Assembly (NCBI GenBank): GCA_030654205.1
Contig: JAURXW010000075.1
Location: 1-10,772, forward strand
Origin: Bacteriovorax sp.
Lineage (GTDB): Bacteria > Bdellovibrionota > Bacteriovoracia > Bacteriovoracales > Bacteriovoracaceae
DNA: 10,772 bases
Direction of reading: 5' to 3'
Shown here in pieces: positions 1 to 5,939 of this stretch (positions are counted from its first letter, which is position 1; each line of letters starts with the position of its first letter). The position numbers were made by a program, and so were the translations under genes. The notes under the pieces are model-generated. The model did no database searches. It saw only the letters and a program-made list of their open reading frames with translations, and was not told the DNA's origin.

Positions 1-1265
1 AAAATTTCTATTTGTTCGTCCAAAATACTGCAGGCTTTCACGGTAGCTGCTAAATCACCAGTGTGCCCAACCATATCGGAGTTGGCGAAATTTGCAGCAT
101 AAAAATTTATACTAGTGTCCTCTAGGGCCTTTGCGAGTCTAGCCAAAACCAAATAGGCACTCATTTCTGGTTTTTGATCATAGGTTGCAATGTCGCGATT
201 TGAGGGAATCAAAACCTGCTCTTCACCCGGAAAAGGAGTTTTTTCTCCGCCATTAAAAAAATAAGTTACGTGGGCATATTTTTCAGTCTCGGCAATTTTA
301 AATTGTTTTAGACCTAGTTTAGATAAATATTCCGAAAGAGTTCCCGGAAGTTTCTCCTTATCAAAAAGAATGGGAAGATTAACTTCGTCTTGAACGTAAG
401 GAGTCATACAAAGAAAATAGGCAGGACGAGTGGGAGTTTTAAATTCATGAAATTTTGGATCTGTAAGTGCCAATGTAATTTCAATGGCGCGATCAGGTCG
501 ATAATTAAAAAAGAAAACAGCATCATCAGATTGAATCGCCAAATTTTTATCAAATAATGTAGGAGTAATAAATTCATCAAATCGCTCTTCTTTATATTCG
601 CTTTGAATATAATCCAGCGGAGTTGTGGAAGTTATTTTTCCTTGCCCCGTAATAGTTTGATAACATTCTTCAATTTTATTCCATCTTCGATCACGATCCA
701 TTCCGATAGATCGGCCTTGCATCGAAGCAAATTTTATTTCTTTAATCTGGCTTATTTCCGAAACAAACTTAATTCCGGTATCCCGGGAAGTGTCTCGTCC
801 ATCCATAAAGGCATGCAGACATAATTCAATGCCTTCATTAGAAAGAATTTTAATTAAATCTTTTAGATGATTAATATGAGAGTGAACACCACCATCAGAA
901 AGCAGTCCCATTAAATGAATTCGATTAGAATGAGATCTGGCAAAAGCGATAATATTTTTTAATTCAGACATATTTCTAAGAGAATTATTTTCAATCGCCT
1001 CATTAATTCGAACGAGATCCTGGCGTACAGATTTACCTGCTCCTAAATTCATATGACCTACTTCAGAATTTCCAGCAACTCCTTTTGGCAAACCAACTAA
1101 AAGCCCTCCGGCCTCAATCGTTGTCGTTGGAAAATGAGAAAAAAGAAAATCGATATTTGGTTTTTTTGCATGAAGAATGGCATTCTTATTATCTTTAGGA
1201 TTGATTCCAAAACCATCAAGAATAACGAGCAGTACTCTTTTATTTAAAGCGTGGAGCGATTTCAT
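1..1265 (-). CDS. gpmI: 2,3-bisphosphoglycerate-independent phosphoglycerate mutase (3' end outside window)
   Basis: Interconverts 3-phosphoglycerate and 2-phosphoglycerate in cytosolic glycolysis and gluconeogenesis by the metal-dependent route. About 421 codons are present; the family is usually about 510, so roughly the last 90 lie beyond the window start. Visible motifs are LLVILDGFG (metal-binding Asp17), GNSEVGH with the phosphorylated catalytic Ser67, SDGGVHSH, MDGRDTSRD, MDRDRRW, FFNYRPDRA, a HVTYFFNGG block and NFANSDMVGHTG, which carries the Asp and His of one metal site. The later ADHGN metal motif is expected outside the window. I chose the ATG at 1263-1265 because it sits just ahead of the conserved first strand and has a GGTG ribosome-binding-like sequence about 7 nt upstream. 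It lies inside the 3' end of the upstream methyltransferase gene with a 26-nt overlap, so translational coupling is likely. No frameshift or internal stop was seen. Confidence 0.96.
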   Translation of the reverse strand, partial: MKSLHALNKRVLLVILDGFGINPKDNKNAILHAKKPNIDFLFSHFPTTTIEAGGLLVGLPKGVAGNSEVGHMNLGAGKSVRQDLVRINEAIENNSLRNMSELKNIIAFARSHSNRIHLMGLLSDGGVHSHINHLKDLIKILSNEGIELCLHAFMDGRDTSRDTGIKFVSEISQIKEIKFASMQGRSIGMDRDRRWNKIEECYQTITGQGKITSTTPLDYIQSEYKEERFDEFITPTLFDKNLAIQSDDAVFFFNYRPDRAIEITLALTDPKFHEFKTPTRPAYFLCMTPYVQDEVNLPILFDKEKLPGTLSEYLSKLGLKQFKIAETEKYAHVTYFFNGGEKTPFPGEEQVLIPSNRDIATYDQKPEMSAYLVLARLAKALEDTSINFYAANFANSDMVGHTGDLAATVKACSILDEQIEI

Positions 1266-2007
1266 GTAGTTTCACCTTTTGATAATAATCAGAAAGAATA
1301 ACTGCGGCCGCAACAGAGACATTTAAGCTTTCTATTTTATCTGTTCCTGGAATTTTTATAGTATCACCTAAGGCCAGTGCATTTTTTGAAAGACCTTCGG
1401 CCTCTTCACCAAAAAGTATAACAACTTTTTTTTCCCATTTTAAATCATATAAACTTTTTTTGGCATGAGATGAAGTTGTTAAAATTTGAAAACCATTTTT
1501 TTTAAGCAGCATCATAGTTTTTTGAAAATCAGATGCTTCATAAACGTTAACGTATTCAGCTCCACCTTCTGATGTTCTTACTGCAGCGGCCGTGGTCGCA
1601 GCTTTTGCATCTGGAAGAATTAATCCATTCACGCCAAAATGCGCAGCACTTCGAAGAATAGCACCAATATTATGAGGATTCGAAACATTTTCAAGCGCGA
1701 TTAAAATAGCACTAGTTGGCTTGGTTTGCAGATACTGCTCTAGTGAAGAAGTTATTTCTTTGCGAATCAGCATACACACATCTTCGTGATGGGTCGCTTT
1801 AGTCATCTGGTCTAATTCTTCCCGAGTGACGATATGGTAAGCTTTTTTGTTTTGGGCGCAATACTTGGTGATGTGAGAAAAGGTTTTCAATTTTTCTTTA
1901 GTCAAAAATAATTGAATAATATCCATGGGCCTTGACTTAAAAAGGGCCAAGCAAGCGTTTTCACCATAGATTTTTGTTTCAGTATCGCGATTAAACTTTT
2001 TACTCAT
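1240..2007 (-). CDS. TrmH/SpoU-family RNA 2'-O-methyltransferase, YfiF-like
   Basis: A 255-residue SPOUT-class methyltransferase expected to transfer a methyl group from S-adenosylmethionine to a ribose 2'-OH in tRNA or rRNA. Residues about 10-90 form the small substrate-binding domain; its opening KIYGENACLALFKSRP and the HHEDVCMLI segment resemble E. coli YfiF more than RlmB. The catalytic domain spans about residues 100-245 and has the three SPOUT motifs: NPHNIGAILRSAAHFGV with the catalytic-type Asn and Arg, VVILFGEEAEGLS, and IPGTDKIESLNVSVAAAV, which forms the knotted cofactor site. The ATG at 2005-2007 fits the family N-terminus, but no Shine-Dalgarno sequence precedes it; the divergent gene starts 10 nt away. 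It is upstream of and overlaps gpmI, so the two are probably one transcript. The exact nucleotide target cannot be told from sequence. Confidence 0.9.
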   Translation of the reverse strand: MSKKFNRDTETKIYGENACLALFKSRPMDIIQLFLTKEKLKTFSHITKYCAQNKKAYHIVTREELDQMTKATHHEDVCMLIRKEITSSLEQYLQTKPTSAILIALENVSNPHNIGAILRSAAHFGVNGLILPDAKAATTAAAVRTSEGGAEYVNVYEASDFQKTMMLLKKNGFQILTTSSHAKKSLYDLKWEKKVVILFGEEAEGLSKNALALGDTIKIPGTDKIESLNVSVAAAVILSDYYQKVKLHEIAPRFK

Positions 2008-2017
2008 AATACTAGCT

Positions 2018-2047
2018 ATGGTATCAATTTTAATAAGTATGGGTCAA
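2018..2047 (-). promoter_or_regulatory. Candidate promoter for the YfiF-like/gpmI pair
   Basis: On the minus strand TTGACC (2042-2047) is separated by 18 nt from TACCAT (2018-2023), matching the sigma70-type consensus at 5 of 6 and 4 of 6 positions. Transcription would begin near 2011, only about 4 nt before the ATG at 2007, so the mRNA would be almost leaderless. That agrees with the lack of a Shine-Dalgarno sequence there. The promoter would lie inside the first codons of the divergent gene. Found by eye in AT-rich DNA, so tentative. Confidence 0.3.
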
Positions 2048-2968
2048 AACAAATGTACGGGCTATTTAGCTCCAGTCGATTTCGAAGCAGATTTATCAGT
2101 TGAGTTATCTCTGCAGGGCATCACTATACTTGAAAAGCATGGGCGTTTGTTTTTATGTGAGGGTGCAGCTCAGGATGTGGTCTTTGCTCAAGACACTTGG
2201 AATGATGTTGTAAAAATCGATTATACCTCAATTGGCAATGCCGCTGAAATATTGCGAGGACGCGCTAATCGCTGGAGCCATTACTCCATCAATAATCATC
2301 GTCGTGCTGAATTGATTTTAGAAAAAGTTCCTTCAGTTAAAATAAAACGTTATAATTTTCTCGACCCTATTCCTATGACTCCGATAGGAGTTTTCTCATT
2401 GTTATCAGAAAGCGAAATGCTAGTTTCTAATCAAACAAATTGCCCATTACCTTTTGGTGAAATTAATTTCAATGAAGACAAAATTAATCCCCCTTCAAGG
2501 GCCTATTTAAAGTTATGGGAGCTATTTACTCTTTATAAAATTATTCCCACTGCTGGTATGCGTGCCATTGATGTTGGGAGCTGTCCTGGTGGATGGACTT
2601 GGGTGCTTCAGAATATTGGTTGTGAGGTCGTAAGTGTCGATAAAGCACCTCTTGATCCCAAAATTGCGGCTTTGCCTAGAATTGATTTCAGACAAGAAAG
2701 TGCCTTTGGACTTAGGCCTCAGCACATAGGAAAGCTCAATTGGTTTTTTTCCGATATTATTTGTTACCCCGATAAACTTTTAGAACTGGTTACTCGCTTT
2801 CGCGACTCAGGTTTAGTTGATAATTTTGCCTGCACTATAAAATTTCAAGCACCAACTGATTTCGATACGATGTTTAAATTAAAGGCCATACCGGGATCAA
2901 GAATTGTTCATCTTTCTTGCAATAAACATGAAGTGACATGGATTAATTTAAAACAAGATAATCAATGA
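2018..2968 (+). CDS. RlmM/FtsJ-type SAM-dependent ribose 2'-O-methyltransferase
   Basis: A 316-residue protein related to RlmM, the enzyme that 2'-O-methylates C2498 of 23S rRNA in E. coli (366 residues there). Residues 1-150 form an N-terminal RNA-binding region opening with GYLAPVDFEADLSVEL. The Rossmann catalytic part follows: PPSRAYLKLWE (compare SPSRSTLKLEEAF in RlmM), SAM motif I AIDVGSCPGGWTW at 183-195, VSVDKA with Asp208, SDIICYP, CTIKFQ and NKHEVTW. The FtsJ-type catalytic tetrad is visible as Lys165, Asp246, Lys275 and Glu305, so the enzyme should be active. The start is uncertain: ATG 2018 and ATG 2039 (Met8) both lack a ribosome binding site, and Met8 leaves the conserved GYLAP block intact. 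It overlaps the next methyltransferase gene by 4 nt (ATGA). The exact target in this organism is inferred from the family; many homologues form a subgroup distinct from true RlmM, so no gene symbol is given. Confidence 0.88.
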   Translation: MVSILISMGQNKCTGYLAPVDFEADLSVELSLQGITILEKHGRLFLCEGAAQDVVFAQDTWNDVVKIDYTSIGNAAEILRGRANRWSHYSINNHRRAELILEKVPSVKIKRYNFLDPIPMTPIGVFSLLSESEMLVSNQTNCPLPFGEINFNEDKINPPSRAYLKLWELFTLYKIIPTAGMRAIDVGSCPGGWTWVLQNIGCEVVSVDKAPLDPKIAALPRIDFRQESAFGLRPQHIGKLNWFFSDIICYPDKLLELVTRFRDSGLVDNFACTIKFQAPTDFDTMFKLKAIPGSRIVHLSCNKHEVTWINLKQDNQ

Positions 2969-3882
2969 AACTTCTGCAAGATATTATTAAGAAAAATTTA
3001 TTAAAAACTAAAGACTGCTCCCGAATATTTCACGGACGGGGTAGACTTGTTCCTGGATTCGAACATCTTGTGATTGATTTTTTTTCGCCAACCGTTTTGA
3101 TAACTTTATATAAAGAAACCAGTGATGAAGCGGACATCGTTGCAAGGCTCGTCACTTTTTTAAACGATATACCTGACATAATTATTGATAATTTTCTCTT
3201 ACAAAAAAGATACCTATCCCGACCTGAGTTGCAGGTCATCCAAGGGAGCATACCAAACACGCCCGTAGCACTAGAGCGAGGATCTCAATTTAATTTAAAA
3301 TTTGGCGACTCACAAAATATAGGTTTTTTCCTGGACATGAATCCTGGTCGCGAGCTTCTTGAGCGTATTTCACAAAATAAAAATGTCTTAAATTTGTTTG
3401 CCTACACTTGCTCACTTTCGGTTGCCGCCTTAAAAGGAGGAGCCGATAAAGTTATCAATGTGGATATGAGTAAGGCCGCTCTTGCACTCGGTGATAGTAA
3501 TCATCTTCTAAATGGCATGGATTTAAAAAAGGTGAAGTTTTTATCTTACGATATTATGAAATCTTGGAATAATATCTATAAACTTGGTCCTTATGATATC
3601 GTAGTCATTGATCCACCAACTAACCAAGGTGATAGTTTTAAGGTCGAGCGCGATTATTATAAAATTATTAAACGATTAATTGATATGACCTCCGATCAAG
3701 CAACAGTGCTGGCCTGTCTTAATTCACCCTACTTAACAGCTCAGTTTCTTATAGATCTTTTTTTAGAGCATGCACCGGAGTTTAAATTTCAAGAGATAAT
3801 TTATTCAGCTTTTAGTGAAATGGAAACAAATCCGGAAGAAGGATTAAAAATTGTGGTATTTCAAAAGTTAATTAAAAGTTAA
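2965..3882 (+). CDS. Class I SAM-dependent methyltransferase, RlmI/RlmK-like
   Basis: A 305-residue protein that probably methylates a base in rRNA. The N-terminal part (residues 18-100) has the HGRGRLVPGFEHLVIDFF block that precedes this kind of catalytic domain. The Rossmann domain runs from about 110 to 300: SQNIGFFLDMNPGRELL, motif I VLNLFAYTCSLSVAALKGGA (141-160), VINVDMSKAAL with the ribose-binding acidic residue Asp167, and the IDPPT motif (Asp216-Pro-Pro). By eye, the SCS catalytic-cysteine motif of the m5C enzyme RlmI corresponds to LNS here (252-254), closer to the FSNN of RlmK, so N-methylation is likelier than m5C chemistry. No PUA domain is evident. Its ATG overlaps the stop of the RlmM-like gene as ATGA with no clear ribosome binding site, which argues for termination-reinitiation coupling. 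An unassigned RNA methyltransferase is the alternative. Confidence 0.83.
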   Translation: MKLLQDIIKKNLLKTKDCSRIFHGRGRLVPGFEHLVIDFFSPTVLITLYKETSDEADIVARLVTFLNDIPDIIIDNFLLQKRYLSRPELQVIQGSIPNTPVALERGSQFNLKFGDSQNIGFFLDMNPGRELLERISQNKNVLNLFAYTCSLSVAALKGGADKVINVDMSKAALALGDSNHLLNGMDLKKVKFLSYDIMKSWNNIYKLGPYDIVVIDPPTNQGDSFKVERDYYKIIKRLIDMTSDQATVLACLNSPYLTAQFLIDLFLEHAPEFKFQEIIYSAFSEMETNPEEGLKIVVFQKLIKS

Positions 3883-3895
3883 CTTGCGCTCTTAA

Positions 3896-4963
3896 TCATT
3901 TACCAGCATTGGCCAACTCTCTGTGAACTGATAATCCATCGAAAACTTCTTTTGCAGCGGCCAATGCTGAAGTAGCATCTAGTCTTGCCCCCGTAAGACA
4001 TTTCCCTTTCATAGAGTCTTCTTTTTTGGCAGAAGAATTTATAATTTCTTTAACTTTTTCAGCGGAGAGTGTTGGGTATTGGGCCTTGATAAGGGCTGCG
4101 ACACCAGTAACAAATGCTGTGGCCTGGCTTGTTCCAGTTAAGTAACCAGATCTGCCATTATTAAGAGATGATTTAATTCTATATCCTGGAGCAAAGATAT
4201 CAACTCCGTGAGAGCCGAAGTTTGAAGAATTTAAAATTTGCAGATTTTCGTCATAGGCCGTAACCGTAATGACATTTTTTAAACCATAACTTGCAGGATA
4301 GTAGGCCGTTTTTTTGTCATCAATATTAGCTTGATTATTTCCAGCAGCAACGACAACAAGGATACCTTTTTTTTCAGCTTCTTTTAAGATCTCAAATTCT
4401 TTTCGTGAAGCACCCTCGCCTCCGCCAGAGTAGTTAATTACATCAACGTTGTGATCTACGGCATATCTTAGAGCTTCAACCGTAGAGTTTAAATTATCTT
4501 CACCAGAGGCACTAGCATTGTAATATTTTAGTTCTAACAATAATACTTCTGGGTAAATGCTTTTTATAATTCCAGAAACATGAGAACCATGACCGTGATT
4601 ATCCAATGGAGTCCCTGAACTTTTTTTATCCTTAGAAAAATCAACTCCGTATTGAGAAGATTCGACTTTGCCATTTTCAATGAAAATATTTTTTGCTAAA
4701 AATTCATGAGTTGGATCGACACCGGTATCTACTACGGCAACAACTATGTTTTTATTCTTCTTAAAGTGTTTCCATGCGCCTGTTAGATTTATATTGGCCG
4801 GATTGTAAGGATTAATTCCCCAACTAGTATAAGGAGAGATTAATTCTTTTATATCAAAATAGCTTTTCTCATCGATCTCTTTGTTGGATTGAGACATCGC
4901 TGAAAACGACATCATTGTAATGATTTGAACTGCAATAATTTTACTAATGACTAATTTTTTCAT
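3896..4963 (-). CDS. Secreted subtilisin-like serine protease (peptidase S8)
   Basis: A 355-residue secreted endopeptidase of the subtilase clan. Residues 1-24 look like a Sec signal peptide: MKK, a hydrophobic core, and a likely cut after SAMS or nearby. Only about 25 residues separate it from the catalytic core, so the usual inhibitor-type (I9) propeptide is absent. The core begins around WGINPYNPANINLTGAW. The triad is clear: Asp79 in VAVVDTGVD, His125 in HGHGSHVSG, and Ser279 in GTSQAT, with oxyanion Asn209 in VVVAAGNNQ. The serine motif differs from the common GTSMAxP, having Gln for Met and no proline. The protein ends about 75 residues after Ser279 without an extra domain or anchor, so it should be periplasmic or released. 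The ATG has an AAGGA ribosome binding site 8 nt upstream. It converges with the methyltransferase pair with a 13-nt gap. Substrate unknown; nutrient scavenging or prey degradation are guesses. Confidence 0.94.
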   Translation of the reverse strand: MKKLVISKIIAVQIITMMSFSAMSQSNKEIDEKSYFDIKELISPYTSWGINPYNPANINLTGAWKHFKKNKNIVVAVVDTGVDPTHEFLAKNIFIENGKVESSQYGVDFSKDKKSSGTPLDNHGHGSHVSGIIKSIYPEVLLLELKYYNASASGEDNLNSTVEALRYAVDHNVDVINYSGGGEGASRKEFEILKEAEKKGILVVVAAGNNQANIDDKKTAYYPASYGLKNVITVTAYDENLQILNSSNFGSHGVDIFAPGYRIKSSLNNGRSGYLTGTSQATAFVTGVAALIKAQYPTLSAEKVKEIINSSAKKEDSMKGKCLTGARLDATSALAAAKEVFDGLSVHRELANAGK

Positions 4964-5129
4964 CGTAATAATCCTTCTATATAAAGAGAGTAGGGATTAG
5001 ATCCATGCTTCTAGCCTTATATTTACATATCAAAAAAATTAATGGGGCTTCTGGAGTTAAACTTACACACTGTTATTTTTTAGACAATGGCCGCTAAAAA
5101 ACCTGAAAATCGACCAATCTTTTTACAGG

Positions 5130-5150
5130 TGTATGTAGGTTCTTCATACA
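5130..5150. repeat. Inverted repeat TGTATG-N9-CATACA
   Basis: A perfect 6-bp inverted repeat, TGTATG (5130-5135) and CATACA (5145-5150), around a 9-nt spacer. It overlaps two direct copies of TACAGGT spaced 23 nt apart. It lies about 60 nt upstream of the candidate -35 of the lipoprotein gene, so it could be an operator or a small RNA hairpin. No T-tract follows, so it is not an intrinsic terminator. The role is inferred from position only. Confidence 0.35.
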
Positions 5151-5208
5151 GGTACTGAAGTCCGGTTAGTAACTCACTATATTTATAGTCCAGATCGATA
5201 TTACCTTT

Positions 5209-5236
5209 TTGGCACACTCGTTGCTTTGTATATTAG
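5209..5236 (+). promoter_or_regulatory. Candidate promoter for the lipoprotein gene
   Basis: TTGGCA (5209-5214, 5 of 6 matches to the sigma70 -35) and TATTAG (5231-5236, 4 of 6 to the -10) are 16 nt apart. The start would fall near 5243, giving a leader of about 33 nt that includes the AGGAGG ribosome binding site. A 5-bp inverted repeat, TTGCT (5221-5225) and AGCAA (5235-5239), straddles the -10 and could bind a regulator. Found by eye. Confidence 0.35.
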
Positions 5237-5275
5237 CAAACAGCTTAGTCCCAACACGCCTGTAGGAGGTCGTAT

Positions 5276-5794
5276 ATGAAAAAATTTTTAGTAACTTTAA
5301 TGGTATTAGCTTTGATTGTTTCTTGTGGAAAAAATAATTCAGTGAGTGCAACTGGTCCGGTTGGTATAGCAACTTCGCCCATTTCTACTATTAATGCTGA
5401 TGCAAATTTTCAAACTTTAGCCAATGCAATTAATAATAGTAGTTTTCCTACCCAGAATACTAATTACTATACCGAATATCATTTTGGAAATATGGTAAAT
5501 AATTGTGTGACCAAAGATGGGTGGTTTGGAATTGATTACCAATCGTGTTCTACTAGCATCTCTAATGAAGTTATAGTTTATCAATACCAAGTTGATATAA
5601 ATGCTAAAAAAGCTGAATTGAATGATATTCTTAGAAAAACGGTGGTTTACCAATCAAATGGTTCTCTTTCAACTTTAAGAACAAGTGATAACTATACATA
5701 TGTTATCAGAACAGATTTTCCAATCCAGGCTAATCCGGTTTACAAATTAAACAATGTAGATAAAAAATCAACGAACTTGCTCTATATCAGATAA
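5276..5794 (+). CDS. Small predicted lipoprotein of unknown function
   Basis: A 172-residue protein I do not recognise. Residues 1-16 are a short lipoprotein signal peptide (MKK plus a hydrophobic stretch) ending in the lipobox IVSC, so Cys17 is the predicted lipidated residue and the protein should be attached to a membrane facing the periplasm or outside. After a Ser/Thr/Gly-rich linker to about residue 40, the mature part is rich in Asn, Ser, Thr and Tyr with alternating polar and hydrophobic stretches suggesting beta structure. It has only two more cysteines, Cys77 and Cys91, which could form a disulfide. The ATG has a near-ideal AGGAGG ribosome binding site (5264-5269) 6 nt upstream, and the gene ends in a strong terminator, so it is a single-gene unit that could be well expressed. 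The adjacent divergent protease is also exported, but no functional link is shown. Confidence 0.85.
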   Translation: MKKFLVTLMVLALIVSCGKNNSVSATGPVGIATSPISTINADANFQTLANAINNSSFPTQNTNYYTEYHFGNMVNNCVTKDGWFGIDYQSCSTSISNEVIVYQYQVDINAKKAELNDILRKTVVYQSNGSLSTLRTSDNYTYVIRTDFPIQANPVYKLNNVDKKSTNLLYIR

Positions 5795-5813
5795 ATTTCC
5801 TTAACGTATATTC

Positions 5814-5853
5814 ATCCTTCCCAGTACTAGAACACTGGGAAGGATTTTAGTTT
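5814..5853 (+). terminator. Rho-independent terminator after the lipoprotein gene
   Basis: A perfect 12-bp stem, ATCCTTCCCAGT (5814-5825) pairing with ACTGGGAAGGAT (5834-5845), closes an 8-nt loop and is followed by TTTT, AG and TTT. It starts 19 nt after the lipoprotein stop codon and insulates the acyl-CoA dehydrogenase gene downstream. Confidence 0.9.
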
Positions 5854-5872
5854 CAAGAGCATATACTTCCTC

Positions 5873-5900
5873 TTTCCAATCCAACCAAATAATTTATAAT
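5873..5900 (+). promoter_or_regulatory. Candidate promoter for the acyl-CoA dehydrogenase gene
   Basis: TTTCCA (5873-5878, 4 of 6 to the -35) and a perfect TATAAT (5895-5900) are 16 nt apart. The AATTTAT unit repeats here, producing a second TATAAT at 5902-5907. Transcription from the first would start near 5907, giving a leader of about 33 nt with an AAGGA ribosome binding site at 5926-5930. The preceding terminator implies that a promoter is needed in this gap. Confidence 0.45.
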
Positions 5901-5939
5901 TTATAATTTAGTTATATTTTATTAAAAGGATGGATAAAA

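Larger units (their letters stand above)
4964..5275. other. 312-nt intergenic region between divergent protease and lipoprotein genes
   Basis: Separates two divergently transcribed genes and should carry both promoters. On the minus strand TATAAG at 5016-5021 is a possible -10 for the protease, without a good -35. On the plus strand a 23-codon ATG frame runs from 5087 to 5158 (starting MAAKKPENRP, ending SSYRY) but has no ribosome binding site and an in-frame TAG directly before it. TACAGGT occurs twice (5124-5130 and 5147-5153). The inverted repeat and lipoprotein promoter are listed separately. I see no tRNA or known riboswitch. Confidence 0.5.

Noticed and set aside
603..824. 73-codon plus-strand frame
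   Set aside because: It is antisense to gpmI, whose conserved motifs run through this region on the minus strand.
1240..3882. Novel RNA-modification defence cluster
   Set aside because: The three methyltransferases belong to housekeeping rRNA/tRNA families and lie next to gpmI; no effector, sensor or mobile-element signature accompanies them.
3876..3885. Perfect 10-bp palindrome AAGTTAACTT at the end of the methyltransferase gene
   Set aside because: It has no loop and no following T-tract and lies in AT-rich sequence covering a stop codon, so a terminator or operator role is not supported.
5166..5653. Two minus-strand frames of 68 and 78 codons across the lipoprotein gene
   Set aside because: Both overlap the lipoprotein coding sequence, which has a signal peptide, a strong ribosome binding site and a terminator; neither antisense frame has any of these.
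5889..5910. Short tandem repeat of an AATTTAT unit
   Set aside because: Three imperfect copies of a 7-nt AT-rich unit are expected in such a leader; it matters only in that it makes two TATAAT boxes.
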